From Roseiarcus sp050012775 (GTDB lineage: Bacteria; Pseudomonadota; Alphaproteobacteria; Rhizobiales; Beijerinckiaceae): 64,000 bases of DNA. The position numbers and the translations under genes were made by a program. The notes below the pieces were generated by a model that saw only the letters and a list, made by a program, of their open reading frames with translations, was not told the origin of the DNA and ran no database searches. The stretch is taken from positions 62,001-126,000 of the forward strand of contig JBEKGN010000007.1 in assembly GCA_050012775.1 (NCBI GenBank), written 5' to 3'. Below are positions 33,622-43,432 of the stretch, piece after piece; the stretch's first letter is position 1, and each line of letters opens with the position of its first letter.

Positions 33622-34674
33622 CTAGCCGACATTCAGCCGCCGACCGCGATTCCACAGCATGAAGGGCGCGCCGGAGAGCAGCGCCTCCAACGCGCCCGCA
33701 TCCTGCCAGAGGCCGTTGACGGAAACGCGCGGCAGCGCGGTCAGATGGCGCGCGTGCTCGGGAAAAAGCATGCCCGGACGCGTCGTCACCGCCATGGTGA
33801 AACCGACCTGACGCGCCAGCTCGAATTCGCGTGGACCCGCGCTGGTCGCGTCGCCGACGGGATAGGCGAAGGCGTTGACGTCGAGCCCGAGCTTCGCCTC
33901 CAGCGCCGCCCTCGAGCCCGCCATCTCCTCGCGCGCCGCCGCCTCCGGCCATTTGGCGAGCATGCGGTGGGTCATGGAGTGGGCGCCCGCCGTGACGAGC
34001 GGATGGCGGGCGAACGCGGCGACCTCGTCCCAGTCCATGAACAGCGCGTCCGCGATCGCGGCGCTGCTCACGCCGGCCCTGCGCGCCAGCGCGCCGACCA
34101 CATCGAGAAGATCGACCTCCGAGCGCGCGCGCAGCGCCCAGTAGATTTTCTCGAAAGCGGCGGTCTTTTCGGCGGGAGAGCGGACGGGAAGGCGCAGGGC
34201 GAGGCCGGCCTGATCGATCGAGGCTTCATCGAGCCGGCGCAGCGATTCCTCGAGTTCCAGCCACCACAGGCGCGCGGAGCGCTCGATGAAGCCGGGCGCG
34301 AAGAAAACGGTGAACGGCGCGCCGTGTCGCTCGAGCACGGGCAGCGCGAAATCGCGCGTGTCGCGATAGCCGTCGTCGAAAGTCAGCGCGGCGAAACGCG
34401 CGCCGCCCTCGACGAGCCTGCGCCGCGCTTCCGCGAGCGCGACGAATTCGAAACCGAGACGGCGGGTGAGGCCGAGCGCTTGGTCGAGAAATTCCGGCGT
34501 GATTTCGAGCAGACGGTTCGGCGCGAAGCCGGGCGTCGTCGGTTCCCACGGGCGCACGCGGTGAAACGTCAGGATGACGCCCTGCCCGCGCATCGCGGGC
34601 GCCAACGCCTTGTGCAGGCCGCTGGCGCGGAAGGCCGCGAAGCCGGCGTCGATGAGGAATTTCTTTAGCGCCAT
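33622..34674 (-). CDS. Polysaccharide deacetylase (carbohydrate esterase 4)
   Basis: 350 residues from ATG 34674 (an upstream GTG at 34683 is possible). NodB-type motifs are complete: TFDDGYRD near 100-107, GAHSMTHRML (the metal His pair) near 230-240, and AYPVGD near 270. It removes N-acetyl groups from polysaccharide. There is no clear signal peptide, only a short hydrophobic N-terminus. It diverges from the CelD-like gene and belongs to the exopolysaccharide region. Confidence 0.9.
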   Translation of the reverse strand: MALKKFLIDAGFAAFRASGLHKALAPAMRGQGVILTFHRVRPWEPTTPGFAPNRLLEITPEFLDQALGLTRRLGFEFVALAEARRRLVEGGARFAALTFDDGYRDTRDFALPVLERHGAPFTVFFAPGFIERSARLWWLELEESLRRLDEASIDQAGLALRLPVRSPAEKTAAFEKIYWALRARSEVDLLDVVGALARRAGVSSAAIADALFMDWDEVAAFARHPLVTAGAHSMTHRMLAKWPEAAAREEMAGSRAALEAKLGLDVNAFAYPVGDATSAGPREFELARQVGFTMAVTTRPGMLFPEHARHLTALPRVSVNGLWQDAGALEALLSGAPFMLWNRGRRLNVG

Positions 34675-34824
34675 GGCTCGCACCCGCGCGCAATCTAGCC
34701 GCAGGAACTTGCCAAGGGTTTACCGACGAGGTTTTTCGCGATCGCTCCCGAGGCGGGGGATCTTTAAACAAATCGTTGACGCATTCGCCGTTATGCTCGC
34801 CGCTCTCCGTTCCTGGACTCCGCC

Positions 34825-36045
34825 GTGCCTCCCGCGACCGCGCTCGCCAGCCCATCGCCGCCAAGACGCGCCGCGCCGGCGTCGCGCGCCGCCGCCGGCC
34901 CGGCGCGCGCTTTCGCCTTCGTCGAGGCGATCGACCGAATCGAGGCGGCGCGCGAGGCCTGGGCCGAAATTGCCGCCCTCGCGTCGGCGAGCCCGTATCA
35001 GGATTTCGAATTCGCCCGTATCTGGTTGGAGACCGTCGGCGCCGCCCGGCGCGTCGCGCCGCTGATCGTCGTCGCGCGCGACGAAGCGGGCAAGGTCGCC
35101 GCGCTGCTGCCGCTCGGGCGGTTTTCGTATGGGCCGCTGCAGCTCGCCGCCTTCCTCGGCGGCAAGGACTCCAATTTCAACATGGGCCTGTTCAGGCCGG
35201 GCGTCGCCTGGCCGCCTGACGAGATCGCGGCGCTGCTCGCCGCCGTCGCGCGGCTCGCGGCGCCGCGCGTCGACGCGTTCCTGTTCGTCAACCAGCCGGG
35301 CGATTGGCAGGGAACGCCCAATCCGATGGCCGGCGCGCCGAACCAGCCGAGCCCGAGCTTCGCCTACAAGAGCGCGTTGCCGGGAGATTTCGCGATCTGG
35401 CGCGACGCGCACGCCTCCAAGGACGCGCAAAAGAAACTGCGCAAGAAGGCCAAGCGCCTCGAGGCGATGGGCCCCCTCGCCCATCGCCGCCCCGCCGACG
35501 CGGGCGAAGTCGAACGCGTCCTTGCCGCGTTCGACGCGCAGCGACGCGCGCGCATGCGCGCGCTCGGGATCGCCGACGCCTACGAGAGCGCCGAGGCGCG
35601 CGCGTTCCTGCGGCGCCTCGCCCTTTGCGGCCTCGCCGAAGGCGCGCCGCGCCTGGAGCTCCATGCGCTCTTCGTCGCCGATCGGATCGTCGCGACCTTC
35701 GGCGCCTTGAGCGCGGGCGACCGGCTCAGCGGTCTTTTTCTCTCCTACGATTGCGATCGCGAAATCGCGCGCAGCAGTCCGGGCGAGCTCATCGTCCACG
35801 CAATGGTGCGCGAGGCGATCGCGCGCGGCCTCAAGACCTTCGATCTCGGCGTCGGCGAGGCGCGCTACAAGGACGACGCGTGCGAGGCCGAGGAAGAGCT
35901 GTTCGACAGCGCCTTCGCCGTCACCCCGCTCGGCCGCGTCGCGGCGCTCGCGTTCACGGCCAAACAAAGCGCCAAGCGCTGGATCAAACGCTCGCCGCGG
36001 CTTCTCGCCCTTTTCAGGCGGCTGCGCGGGGCGCTGCAGGGATAA
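34825..36045 (+). CDS. CelD/BcsL-type GNAT acyltransferase
   Basis: 406 residues. GNAT fold split in two: N-terminal block with SPYQDFEFARIWLETVG near 60-75 and C-terminal block with KKLRKKAKRLEAMG, LHALFVADRIVATFG, SYDCDREIARSSPGELIVHAMVREAIARGLKTFDLGVGEARYKDD. Family members modify polysaccharide or cellulose-related glycans. It is likely to act on the exopolysaccharide made by the nearby genes. The first 30 residues are Ala/Pro-rich and may be a late start. Confidence 0.85.
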   Translation: MPPATALASPSPPRRAAPASRAAAGPARAFAFVEAIDRIEAAREAWAEIAALASASPYQDFEFARIWLETVGAARRVAPLIVVARDEAGKVAALLPLGRFSYGPLQLAAFLGGKDSNFNMGLFRPGVAWPPDEIAALLAAVARLAAPRVDAFLFVNQPGDWQGTPNPMAGAPNQPSPSFAYKSALPGDFAIWRDAHASKDAQKKLRKKAKRLEAMGPLAHRRPADAGEVERVLAAFDAQRRARMRALGIADAYESAEARAFLRRLALCGLAEGAPRLELHALFVADRIVATFGALSAGDRLSGLFLSYDCDREIARSSPGELIVHAMVREAIARGLKTFDLGVGEARYKDDACEAEEELFDSAFAVTPLGRVAALAFTAKQSAKRWIKRSPRLLALFRRLRGALQG

Positions 36046-36167
36046 CAGCCGACGCCCGATTCCCGCGGTTTGGACGAGCGGTTCCGAGCGATGGCGTGGA
36101 CGGCGATTTCTATTGGCTTTCTGCGCCGATGCGGCGATCCCGCAAAGGTTTCACACCGATTTCCCGG

Positions 36168-37931
36168 TCATGCGGCGGTTGAAGGCATCGCGCCGGGAGG
36201 GCGGAGGCTCGAGGCGCGGACGACCGTGTTCCGGCCGACGTCCTTCGCACGATAAAGGGCCCGGTCGGCGTATTGCAAAAGGGATTCCGCCCCCCCTTCG
36301 AACGCCTTTCGCCCGATCGAGGCGGCTCCGACGCTGACGGTCATGATGTGGTGTCGGCTGGCGTCATGCTCGATCGCCAAGAGCAGGACGGCCTGTCGGA
36401 TCCGTTCGCCGATGATCGCCGCGCCGAATTCGTCGGTGTCGGGCAACAGCACCGCGAACTCTTCGCCTCCGTACCTGGCGGCCAGGTCGCCCGGGCGGAA
36501 GACCGTATTCGTGAGCGTCTTGCTAATCCGCCTCAGGCATTCGTCCCCGGCGGGATGGCCGTAGCGATCGTTGAACGCCTTGAACATATCGACGTCTATC
36601 ATGATCAGTCCGAGACTCTTATTGTCCCGTAGCGCTCGCCTGTATTCTCTCGAAAGGGCGTCGTCGAAGGTTCGGCGGTTGGCCAAGCCTGTCAGACCGT
36701 CCTCCCGCGCCAGCGCCTCCAAGCGCTGGTAGGCTTCCGCGAGTTGATCCTCGACCGCTTTTCGAGCCGAAATGTCCCTTACGGAAGCGATAATGCCGGT
36801 GAGCGCGCCGGTCCTGGGGTCCTTGAGCGCCCTATATTGCGCCTCCACCCAAATCCAGCGCCCATCACGGTGGCGTCTGCGGGCGATGGCGGCGTGGCGA
36901 TCCACGCTGCCGTCGAGCAGGGATCGAAAGACCTGCGCCAAGCGTTCCGCGTCCTCGGGATGCGCCATGGCGCCAGAGGTGCCGCCGATCATTTCTTCCG
37001 GCTCGTAACCGAATATCTCGCGACAGGCTGGAGAGACATATCGGCGCTTGAGGTCGAGGTCGAGCTCGAGCACCATGTCGGTGCTATGCTCGGCCAGAAG
37101 ACGGTAGCGGGCCTCGCTCTCCTTGAGGCGCTGCTCCGCCGCGACGCGTTGCTCGACGTCGCGGCCGACGGAATGAATCGCCGTCACCTTTCCTTCGCCG
37201 TCTCTGAGCGCTCGATTCGTCCATGACATCCATCGCGTTCGCCCGTCCGGCAAAATCACTTGGTTTTCGTCTTCGATGCCCTGATCGGCGCTGCACACCC
37301 TTCGCAGGTGCTCGGCGACGGCGGCGTGAGCTTCCCTAGGGACAAAGTCGAAAAGACTCTTCCCCGCCATTTCGTCCGGCTGCTGCCCGTATTGCCGTGC
37401 ATAAGCGTGATTGACGTAGCGCAACTTGCCTTCCCAGGTGGCGAGCGACACCAATTCCGACTGGTCCTCGACCAGTCCTCTGTAGCGCGCTTCGCTCTCC
37501 GCCAATCGCCGCTCGGCGACCTTCAGCGCGGTCACGTCCGTGACGACGGCCAGCGAGGCGCGGCCGTCACCTGTCACATCTTCGTCCAAAACGGCGGACA
37601 ACAGCACGTCGATCACGCGCCCGTCCTTCGCCGCCATCTGATATTCCACGTTCTCGCAGTGGCCGCGCCGAAAGAATTCGGGCAATACGTTCTTGATCGC
37701 ATGCTCGCGCGATTCCGGCGTCAGAAAATCCGACGACGGTCTTCCGATGACTTCCTCGCGCTTGTAGCCGAGCTTGGCCAGCCAAGCATCGCTCGCGGCA
37801 ATCAACCGGCCCGCCTCGTCGATCGACTGAAGCATCGCGGGCGTAACCGTGAACCAACGCTCCAGCTTCGCCCGCAACCTCGCGTTGCGCTCGGTTTCGA
37901 CGTTGGGCAGGAACGCGGCGCGGCTCATCAT
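36168..37931 (-). CDS. Diguanylate cyclase with three PAS domains
   Basis: 587-588 residues; two ATGs at 37931 and 37928 compete. Three PAS units lie in series (about 30-150, 165-275 and 285-410, each closing with a PAC-like stretch), then a GGDEF domain with GGEEF intact and an RxxD inhibitory site (RPGD) five residues before it. It makes cyclic-di-GMP in response to PAS-bound signals (heme, flavin or others; unknown). No EAL domain. It is 122 nt downstream of the converging acyltransferase gene, so it may tune exopolysaccharide output. Confidence 0.93.
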   Translation of the reverse strand: MMSRAAFLPNVETERNARLRAKLERWFTVTPAMLQSIDEAGRLIAASDAWLAKLGYKREEVIGRPSSDFLTPESREHAIKNVLPEFFRRGHCENVEYQMAAKDGRVIDVLLSAVLDEDVTGDGRASLAVVTDVTALKVAERRLAESEARYRGLVEDQSELVSLATWEGKLRYVNHAYARQYGQQPDEMAGKSLFDFVPREAHAAVAEHLRRVCSADQGIEDENQVILPDGRTRWMSWTNRALRDGEGKVTAIHSVGRDVEQRVAAEQRLKESEARYRLLAEHSTDMVLELDLDLKRRYVSPACREIFGYEPEEMIGGTSGAMAHPEDAERLAQVFRSLLDGSVDRHAAIARRRHRDGRWIWVEAQYRALKDPRTGALTGIIASVRDISARKAVEDQLAEAYQRLEALAREDGLTGLANRRTFDDALSREYRRALRDNKSLGLIMIDVDMFKAFNDRYGHPAGDECLRRISKTLTNTVFRPGDLAARYGGEEFAVLLPDTDEFGAAIIGERIRQAVLLLAIEHDASRHHIMTVSVGAASIGRKAFEGGAESLLQYADRALYRAKDVGRNTVVRASSLRPPGAMPSTAA

Positions 37932-38289
37932 ACAAGACGATCTCGCAAACGAGACGTAACGTAATCGACGACGATGCTCGATATTGATTGTTAAGAGATT
38001 AATCCGGCCGGTCGCTTTTGCGGGCGCGCCCGACCGCGCGGCCTCCGGATACTGACGAGGGGCGGCCGATTCGCCATGACGACGCACGGACTGCGGCAGC
38101 ATTATCGCGCGGAGGCGAAGAATTCCGCATGGTTAGGCAGGGGCAGGCCTACGCGCAGCGGCGACGCGCGGCAATCGGTTGCGAACGTCGTCTCCCCCGC
38201 CGATGCGACCATCTCTGTCGGGCGCCAAGCGCGTAGTTCTCCCTAGCTTCGCTCCACTCGGCCGCACTCTGCCGCGCCCCAGCCCGCGC
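37932..38289. other. Intergenic stretch between SDR and PAS-GGDEF genes
   Basis: 358 nt. It must hold the PAS-GGDEF promoter (right side of that gene) near the AT-rich run at 37970-38000. A 72-codon open frame at 38018-38236 (+) is Arg-rich and has no ribosome site, so it was not called. Confidence 0.4.
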
Positions 38290-39138
38290 TCAAGCGACGG
38301 GAAAGTCCGCCCCCTCGCTGATCTCGGCCCAGGATTCGAAATCCCGCTTCAGGGATTCGATCTTGGCCCGACCCGCCGCGAGCGCGGCTTTGCCGAGCAT
38401 CAGGCGCAGCGGCGCATCCGGCGCCTCGACCGCCTTGACGATGGCGGCGGCGGCGCGCGCGGGATCGCCCGGCTGACTGCCGCTGTAGCCCCGTATCTGG
38501 CGCTGTCTCGCGCCCGCGGTCGAAGCGTAATCGGCGATCGGATGCTGCGTCTCATTGGCCGACCGGCCGGCCCAATCGGTGCGAAAGCCGCTCGGCTCGA
38601 CGATGAGAACCTTGATCCCGAGCGGCGCCGTTTCCTGCGCGAGCGCCTCGGAGAGCCCTTCGAGGCCGAATTTGGTGGCGTTGTAATAGCCGACCGCCGG
38701 CGCGCCGCGAACGCCGCCCATCGAGGAAATATTGACGATATGGCCCGACCGGCGCGCGCGCATGCCGGGCAACACCGCGCGCGTCATATTGGCCAGCCCC
38801 CAGAAATTGATCTCGAACATGCGGCGGACTTCGCCGTCGTCGCTTTCCTCGACGGCGCCGAAATAGCCAATTCCGGCATTGTTCACCAGCACGTCGATCC
38901 GCCCGAACTTCGCTTGCGCGGCCGCGACGGCGGCGGCGATCTCCTCGGGCTTGGTCACGTCCAGTTGCAACGCCAGCGCGCGCGCCTCATGGCCGACGGC
39001 GAGATCCGCGATCTCGGCGGGCCTTCGCGCGGTGACGACGACCCGGTGGCCGCGATCGAGCGTATAGCGCGCGAGTTCGCGCCCAAAACCAGTCGAGCAC
39101 CCCGTAATGAACCAAACCGGCTTGTCTTGCTCCGTCAT
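38290..39138 (-). CDS. Short-chain dehydrogenase/reductase
   Basis: 282 residues of the classical SDR family. NAD(P) loop TGCSTGFGRE near 12-21, NNAG near 87-90, catalytic Ser in NISSMGG near 140 and YNATK near 155. The Arg-rich ARR after the second strand favours NADPH. Substrate unknown. It is downstream of the chain-length gene by 203 nt on the same strand, with a hairpin between. Confidence 0.9.
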   Translation of the reverse strand: MTEQDKPVWFITGCSTGFGRELARYTLDRGHRVVVTARRPAEIADLAVGHEARALALQLDVTKPEEIAAAVAAAQAKFGRIDVLVNNAGIGYFGAVEESDDGEVRRMFEINFWGLANMTRAVLPGMRARRSGHIVNISSMGGVRGAPAVGYYNATKFGLEGLSEALAQETAPLGIKVLIVEPSGFRTDWAGRSANETQHPIADYASTAGARQRQIRGYSGSQPGDPARAAAAIVKAVEAPDAPLRLMLGKAALAAGRAKIESLKRDFESWAEISEGADFPVA

Positions 39139-39253
39139 TTCCCCGCACTCCTATCATCGAACGAATGGACGTCCCCCCTCGCCGGGAGACCCGGGACGCG
39201 CCGCCTTCCCTGCAAGCTCGAGCGAAAGAACGCCTTGGCCGACATTCTCCCGA

Positions 39254-39271
39254 CGGCCGAGGAATCGGCCG
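39254..39271 (-). terminator. Perfect 7-bp hairpin downstream of the chain-length gene
   Basis: CGGCCGA, loop GGAA, TCGGCCG (given on the plus strand; the loop would be TTCC on the minus-strand transcript). It sits 71 nt after the stop of the minus-strand chain-length gene and could end that transcript. No T-run. Confidence 0.35.
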
Positions 39272-39341
39272 CCAGAGTTGCGCAAACGCTTCGCTTTGAC
39301 AATCTCGACTTGCGCAACGCGGCCGTGCGCGGAGCGCTCGG

Positions 39342-41450
39342 CTAAGCCGCGCGTTCGATCGCCGAGCGGTCGCCCGAGACGAGGCCGAGCGTGGCGATCG
39401 TCGTCTGCGCGAGGTTCTCGCGCAGGCGCCGCAACGCGCCCTCGAGGCGCTCGGCGGGCGCGACCACGACGAAGACCGCGACCGCCTCGAGCGCGGCGGC
39501 GACCTCGGCCGATCGCCAGTCCGAAGCGTGCAGCACGACGAATTCATAGCTCGTCGCGAGCGCCGCGAGCGCTTCGCCCAACGCTTCGAGGTCGATCTCG
39601 CCGGCGCCGGCCGGAATGATATCGAGGTTCGAGGACAGATCGCGGTGCAAGGCCGCCTCGAACGTCGCGCGTCCGTCGAGAAGTTCGGCGAGGCCGTCGA
39701 GCCTCTGGCCGCTTTCGGCCTCGTGATCGAGAATGTCGGACAGCCAAGCCTGCGAGACGCCGAGATCGACCAGCGCGGCGCGCCCGCGCTTCGACAACCG
39801 CCGCGCCGCGGTCAAGGCGAGCCCCAGAGCGCGGCTCGTCGCCTCCCCCGCGAACAGCGTCGTCAACGCCTCGCCGTCCCTCGCGACCTCGGCGAGCCGG
39901 TCGGCGAGCGCCTCGGCGGAGGAAAAGGACTGATGAACTTCGTCGGGCTCCGAAGATTCCGCCGCGGCGCTAGGCAGCGCCGAAGCGTCCTCGTCCTCCC
40001 GCTCGCTCGCGCCCGCAAGCGGCGTCGAGGCCGCGCCGTCCGAAGCGTCGGCGGCGTCCGTGAGCAACGCGTGCGCGGCGGCGACGCCGACGGAAACAAG
40101 GAATCCGGCGAGGGTCGCGAGCAGCACCGTCGGCGCCTTTTTGGGGAAGGTCGGCGTCCGCGGTTCGTTCGCGCTGGCGATGATGCGCGCGTCCGCCGGC
40201 GCGGCGTTGTCGGCCTCGCGCGCGAGGGCCTCGCGATATTTCTGCAAGTAGGATTCGAGCTGATCGCGCGAGGTCTTGGCGTCGAGTTCGAGCGCGCGCA
40301 ATTGCACGTCATCGACATTGCCCGTCGCCACGGTCTTGGATTGTTTGGCCACAGCGGCGCTCAGGCTGTCGACCTCGGCCCCCGCCAGTTTCGCGTCGTT
40401 CTCCAGGCCGAGCACGGCCTTGCTCGCCGCGAGGCGGATTTCGCCGTCGAGCCCGGCGAGTTCTCCGTTCAATTCCTTCATGCGGGGATGCTGGGGCAGC
40501 AGGGTGCGCGATTCGAGCGCGATTTGCGCCTTCAGCGCGACGCGCTGCTCGACGTAACGGCGCAGCGACTCGTCCTTGGCGGCGTCGGGAATCTCGTCGA
40601 GCCGGCCGTCGCGCAGCATCGTGCGCAACGATTGGGCCTTGGCGATCGCGTCGGCCTGCGTCGAGCGCGCCGCCGCGAGTTGAGCGTTGATGTCGGCGAG
40701 TTGCTGGGCGGGCACGGTCATGCCGTTGGCGCCGGCGAGCAGGCCCGAATTGGCGCGAAAGGCCTCGGCTTTCGCGTCGGCGTCGGCGACCTTGGCGCGC
40801 AATTCCTCGATTTTCTGGGATAGCCAGGCGCTTGCCGCCTTCGCCTCGTTCTTCTTGGCGTCTTCCTGCTCGTCGAGATAGAGCTCGGCCACGGTGTTGG
40901 CGCCGCGCGCCGCCAAGGCGGGATCCGCGCTGACGAATTCGATTTGCAGCACGCGCGACTTGGCGACGGGAAACACGGTCAGGCGGGCGAGAAACGCGTC
41001 GACGACGCGATCCTCGGGCTTGCTCGCGCCGCCGCGGCCGCCGGCCAGAAGCGCGAACGCGAGCGCCAGGGGATTGCTGGAGCTCGCTGGATTGAATTCG
41101 TCCCGCTCGGCCAGACCGAGCTTGTCGGCGGCCTTGCGCGCGAGTTCCGTAGTGGCGACCGTTTCGGCCTGACTCTGGACGCCTTCGGGATCGAAATTCG
41201 CGCCGGGATCGGCGCTCGCTTTGTCCGGGCGGGTGAAATAGCTCTCCTGGTTCTCCAGCAACACCTTGGCGACGCCGGTGTAGCGCGGGCTGACCGCCGT
41301 CACGACGACCAGCGCGAGGAAGCATGAGGCCAGCGTCGGCACGCCGATCCACCACTTGCGCCGCAGCAGCGCGCGCGAGAGGCGCATCAAGTCGATGGCT
41401 TCGCCGCGGGTCGCTTGCGCGCCGCCGTCCTCGAATCCATCGCCGCTCAT
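39342..41450 (-). CDS. Wzz/GNVR chain-length protein with degenerate BY-kinase-like domain
   Basis: 702 residues from ATG 41450 (GGAG 6 nt upstream). First membrane helix at about 30-52, long periplasmic coiled-coil region (about 60-440), second helix near 462-480 (VLLATLAGFLVSVGVAAAHAL), then a cytoplasmic domain. That domain keeps BY-kinase landmarks (RGRAALVDLGVSQAWL in place of the Walker A' region, GLAELLDGRATFEAAL, LDIIPAG) but the P-loop region LFAGEATSRA at about 532-541 has no GK(S/T), and there is no Tyr cluster at the C-terminus. It likely controls polymer length and export without kinase activity. Divergent from the Wza-like gene. Confidence 0.87.
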   Translation of the reverse strand: MSGDGFEDGGAQATRGEAIDLMRLSRALLRRKWWIGVPTLASCFLALVVVTAVSPRYTGVAKVLLENQESYFTRPDKASADPGANFDPEGVQSQAETVATTELARKAADKLGLAERDEFNPASSSNPLALAFALLAGGRGGASKPEDRVVDAFLARLTVFPVAKSRVLQIEFVSADPALAARGANTVAELYLDEQEDAKKNEAKAASAWLSQKIEELRAKVADADAKAEAFRANSGLLAGANGMTVPAQQLADINAQLAAARSTQADAIAKAQSLRTMLRDGRLDEIPDAAKDESLRRYVEQRVALKAQIALESRTLLPQHPRMKELNGELAGLDGEIRLAASKAVLGLENDAKLAGAEVDSLSAAVAKQSKTVATGNVDDVQLRALELDAKTSRDQLESYLQKYREALAREADNAAPADARIIASANEPRTPTFPKKAPTVLLATLAGFLVSVGVAAAHALLTDAADASDGAASTPLAGASEREDEDASALPSAAAESSEPDEVHQSFSSAEALADRLAEVARDGEALTTLFAGEATSRALGLALTAARRLSKRGRAALVDLGVSQAWLSDILDHEAESGQRLDGLAELLDGRATFEAALHRDLSSNLDIIPAGAGEIDLEALGEALAALATSYEFVVLHASDWRSAEVAAALEAVAVFVVVAPAERLEGALRRLRENLAQTTIATLGLVSGDRSAIERAA

Positions 41451-41614
41451 CCGCCGCTCCAATTCGCCAACGCAACCGAATTCGGGTCGTTTATGCGCGA
41501 TTAAGGTTGCTGACGGGTTAAGCGAAGGCGGCGCGCCAAGGCGGCGCATTGTCCTTTCGTTAACCATGCCTCGCTAAATCTGGGAACGAAAGCTCTCAAT
41601 GCGCGGTCTGTGCC

Positions 41615-42175
41615 ATGAATCGAATCGTTGGCGTCGCCCTGGCTGTCGCGCTGGCCGCCCTGGGCGGCTGTTCGGCGCCGCGCTACAGCGCGGAGCTCCT
41701 GCGCACGCCGATCAACGCGCCTTATCAATTGGCCAGCGGCGATCGCCTGCGGGTGATCGTCTTCGGCCAGGACAATCTGTCCAATTCCTTCTCGGTCGAC
41801 GGCGCCGGCAACATTTCCCTGCCGCTCATCGGTCTCGTGCGCGCGCAAGGGTTGACGACGGCGGAGCTCGGTCGCGCCATCGAGGCGCGCCTGCGCCAGG
41901 GCTTCCTGCGCGAGCCCAGCGTTTCCGTCGAGGTCGAGGCCTATCGCCCGTTCTTCGTTCTCGGCGAAGTGGGCGTCGCCGGCCAATATCCGTTCGTCAA
42001 CGGCATGACCGTGCAGAACGCCATCGCGGTCGCCGGCGGGTTCACCCCGCGCGGCGCACAGGACAGCGTCGATCTCACCCGCGTCGTCGACGGCCGCCCG
42101 ATGACGGCTTCCGTGCCGCTGACGTTCGCCGTTCGGCCCGGCGACACGATCCAGGTCCGAGAACGGTTCTTTTAG
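41615..42175 (+). CDS. Polysaccharide export lipoprotein, Wza/ExoF type
   Basis: 186 residues. Lipoprotein signal with LGGC (Cys about 19). Poly_export domain (YQLASGDRLRVIVFGQDNLSNSFSVDGAGNISLPLIG, about 37-70) and a SLBB-like part (FFVLGEVGVAGQYPF, 109-123). Shorter than Wza itself, as in many alphaproteobacterial exporters. It would form the periplasmic/outer-membrane part of the exopolysaccharide channel, working with the divergent chain-length protein. Confidence 0.92.
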   Translation: MNRIVGVALAVALAALGGCSAPRYSAELLRTPINAPYQLASGDRLRVIVFGQDNLSNSFSVDGAGNISLPLIGLVRAQGLTTAELGRAIEARLRQGFLREPSVSVEVEAYRPFFVLGEVGVAGQYPFVNGMTVQNAIAVAGGFTPRGAQDSVDLTRVVDGRPMTASVPLTFAVRPGDTIQVRERFF

Positions 42176-42221
42176 GATATCGCGCTAGTTAAGGAGCCGT
42201 AATCCGCCACAGGTTGGAATT

Positions 42222-43424
42222 ATGGCCGCATCGAACGAAGCGCAAACCGACAAGCTTCGAATTGTCCACGTTTTCCGGGCGCCGTTGGGCGGCCTCTTCC
42301 GCCATGTCGTCGACCTCGCGGCCGAACAAAGCGCGCGCGGCCACGAAGTCGGCATGTTTTTCGACCGCGGCGGCCTTTGCGAGCGGGTCGAGACGGCGCT
42401 GGCGCGCATTCCCGGCGGACTCAAACTCGGCGTCGGAACGGCCTCGATCCAACGCAATCCCGGACTCTCCGACGTTTTGGCGATGGCGCGCTTCGTCGCC
42501 TGGTTACGCGGGGTCAAGCCCGACGTCGTCCACGGCCATGGCTCCAAGGGCGGCGTCTACGCCCGCGCGAGCGGATTGGGACGGTCCGGCGGGCCCATCC
42601 GCGCCTATACGCCTCACGGCGGCAGCTTCAACTACCGGCCCGGCTCGGCGCTGCACCGCGCTTACATGCTCGCCGAAAAGCTTTTGGCGCCGATGACCGA
42701 TGTCTTCTTGTTCGAGAGCGCCTTTATCGCCGGCCGCTTCGATCGGTTCGTCGGCGCCGCGAGCGGCGTGCGCCGCATCGTCGCCAATGGCATCGGCGCG
42801 GCCGAATTCGCGCCCGTCGCGCCGGACGAAGACGCCGCCGATTTGCTCTATGTCGGCGAATTGCGGGCCGCCAAGGGCATCGACACGCTGCTCGAGGCCA
42901 TTGCGCTCGTGGGCCGCTCGCGCGGTCGCGTTCCGCGCGCCGTCCTCGTCGGCTCGGGACCGGATCAGGCCTTGCTGACCCAGCAGGCGAAGCGCCTGGG
43001 CGTCGCGCCGTTCGTCTCCTTCCCCGGCCCCATGCCGATTCGCCAAGCTTTCAAGCTCGGACGCATTCTCATCGTGCCTTCGCGCGCCGAATCGATGCCT
43101 TACGTCGTGCTCGAAGCGGCGGGCGCGCGCGTGCCGATGATCGCGACGAACGTCGGGGGAATTCCCGAAATCTTCGGGCCCTTCCGCGCCCGTCTCGGGC
43201 CCCCCGACGACGCCGAGGATCTGCGCGCGCGCATCGAGACCGCGCTCGCCGCGCCCGCGGATCGGCGACAGGACGAGGCCGCCGATCTCGCGGCTTACGT
43301 GGCCGAGAATTTCTCGATCCAGGCGATGGTGAATTCGGTGATGGCCGGTTACGGCGAGGCGATGGCGCGACGCCATCGAGCGCTCGCCGGAGCGCCGGCC
43401 GCCACGATTCAATCGCATAATTGA
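42222..43424 (+). CDS. Glycosyltransferase family 4
   Basis: 400 residues, GT-B fold. N-domain with HVFRAPLGGLFRHVVDLAAEQ near 11-31 and VVHGHGSKGG (about 105-114); C-domain with LLYVGELRAAKGIDTLLEAI (about 206-225), VLVGSGPDQALL, FPGPMPIRQAFKLGRILIVPSRAESMPYVVLEAAGA and the ESMPYVVLEA glutamate motif. It transfers a sugar from a nucleotide donor to the lipid-linked exopolysaccharide precursor. The WbaP-like gene starts 8 nt after its stop. Confidence 0.92.
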   Translation: MAASNEAQTDKLRIVHVFRAPLGGLFRHVVDLAAEQSARGHEVGMFFDRGGLCERVETALARIPGGLKLGVGTASIQRNPGLSDVLAMARFVAWLRGVKPDVVHGHGSKGGVYARASGLGRSGGPIRAYTPHGGSFNYRPGSALHRAYMLAEKLLAPMTDVFLFESAFIAGRFDRFVGAASGVRRIVANGIGAAEFAPVAPDEDAADLLYVGELRAAKGIDTLLEAIALVGRSRGRVPRAVLVGSGPDQALLTQQAKRLGVAPFVSFPGPMPIRQAFKLGRILIVPSRAESMPYVVLEAAGARVPMIATNVGGIPEIFGPFRARLGPPDDAEDLRARIETALAAPADRRQDEAADLAAYVAENFSIQAMVNSVMAGYGEAMARRHRALAGAPAATIQSHN

Positions 43425-43432
43425 GGCCGACG

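Noticed and set aside
38018..38236. 72-codon plus-strand frame in the SDR/GGDEF gap
   Set aside because: Arg-rich, no ribosome site, no similarity recognised.
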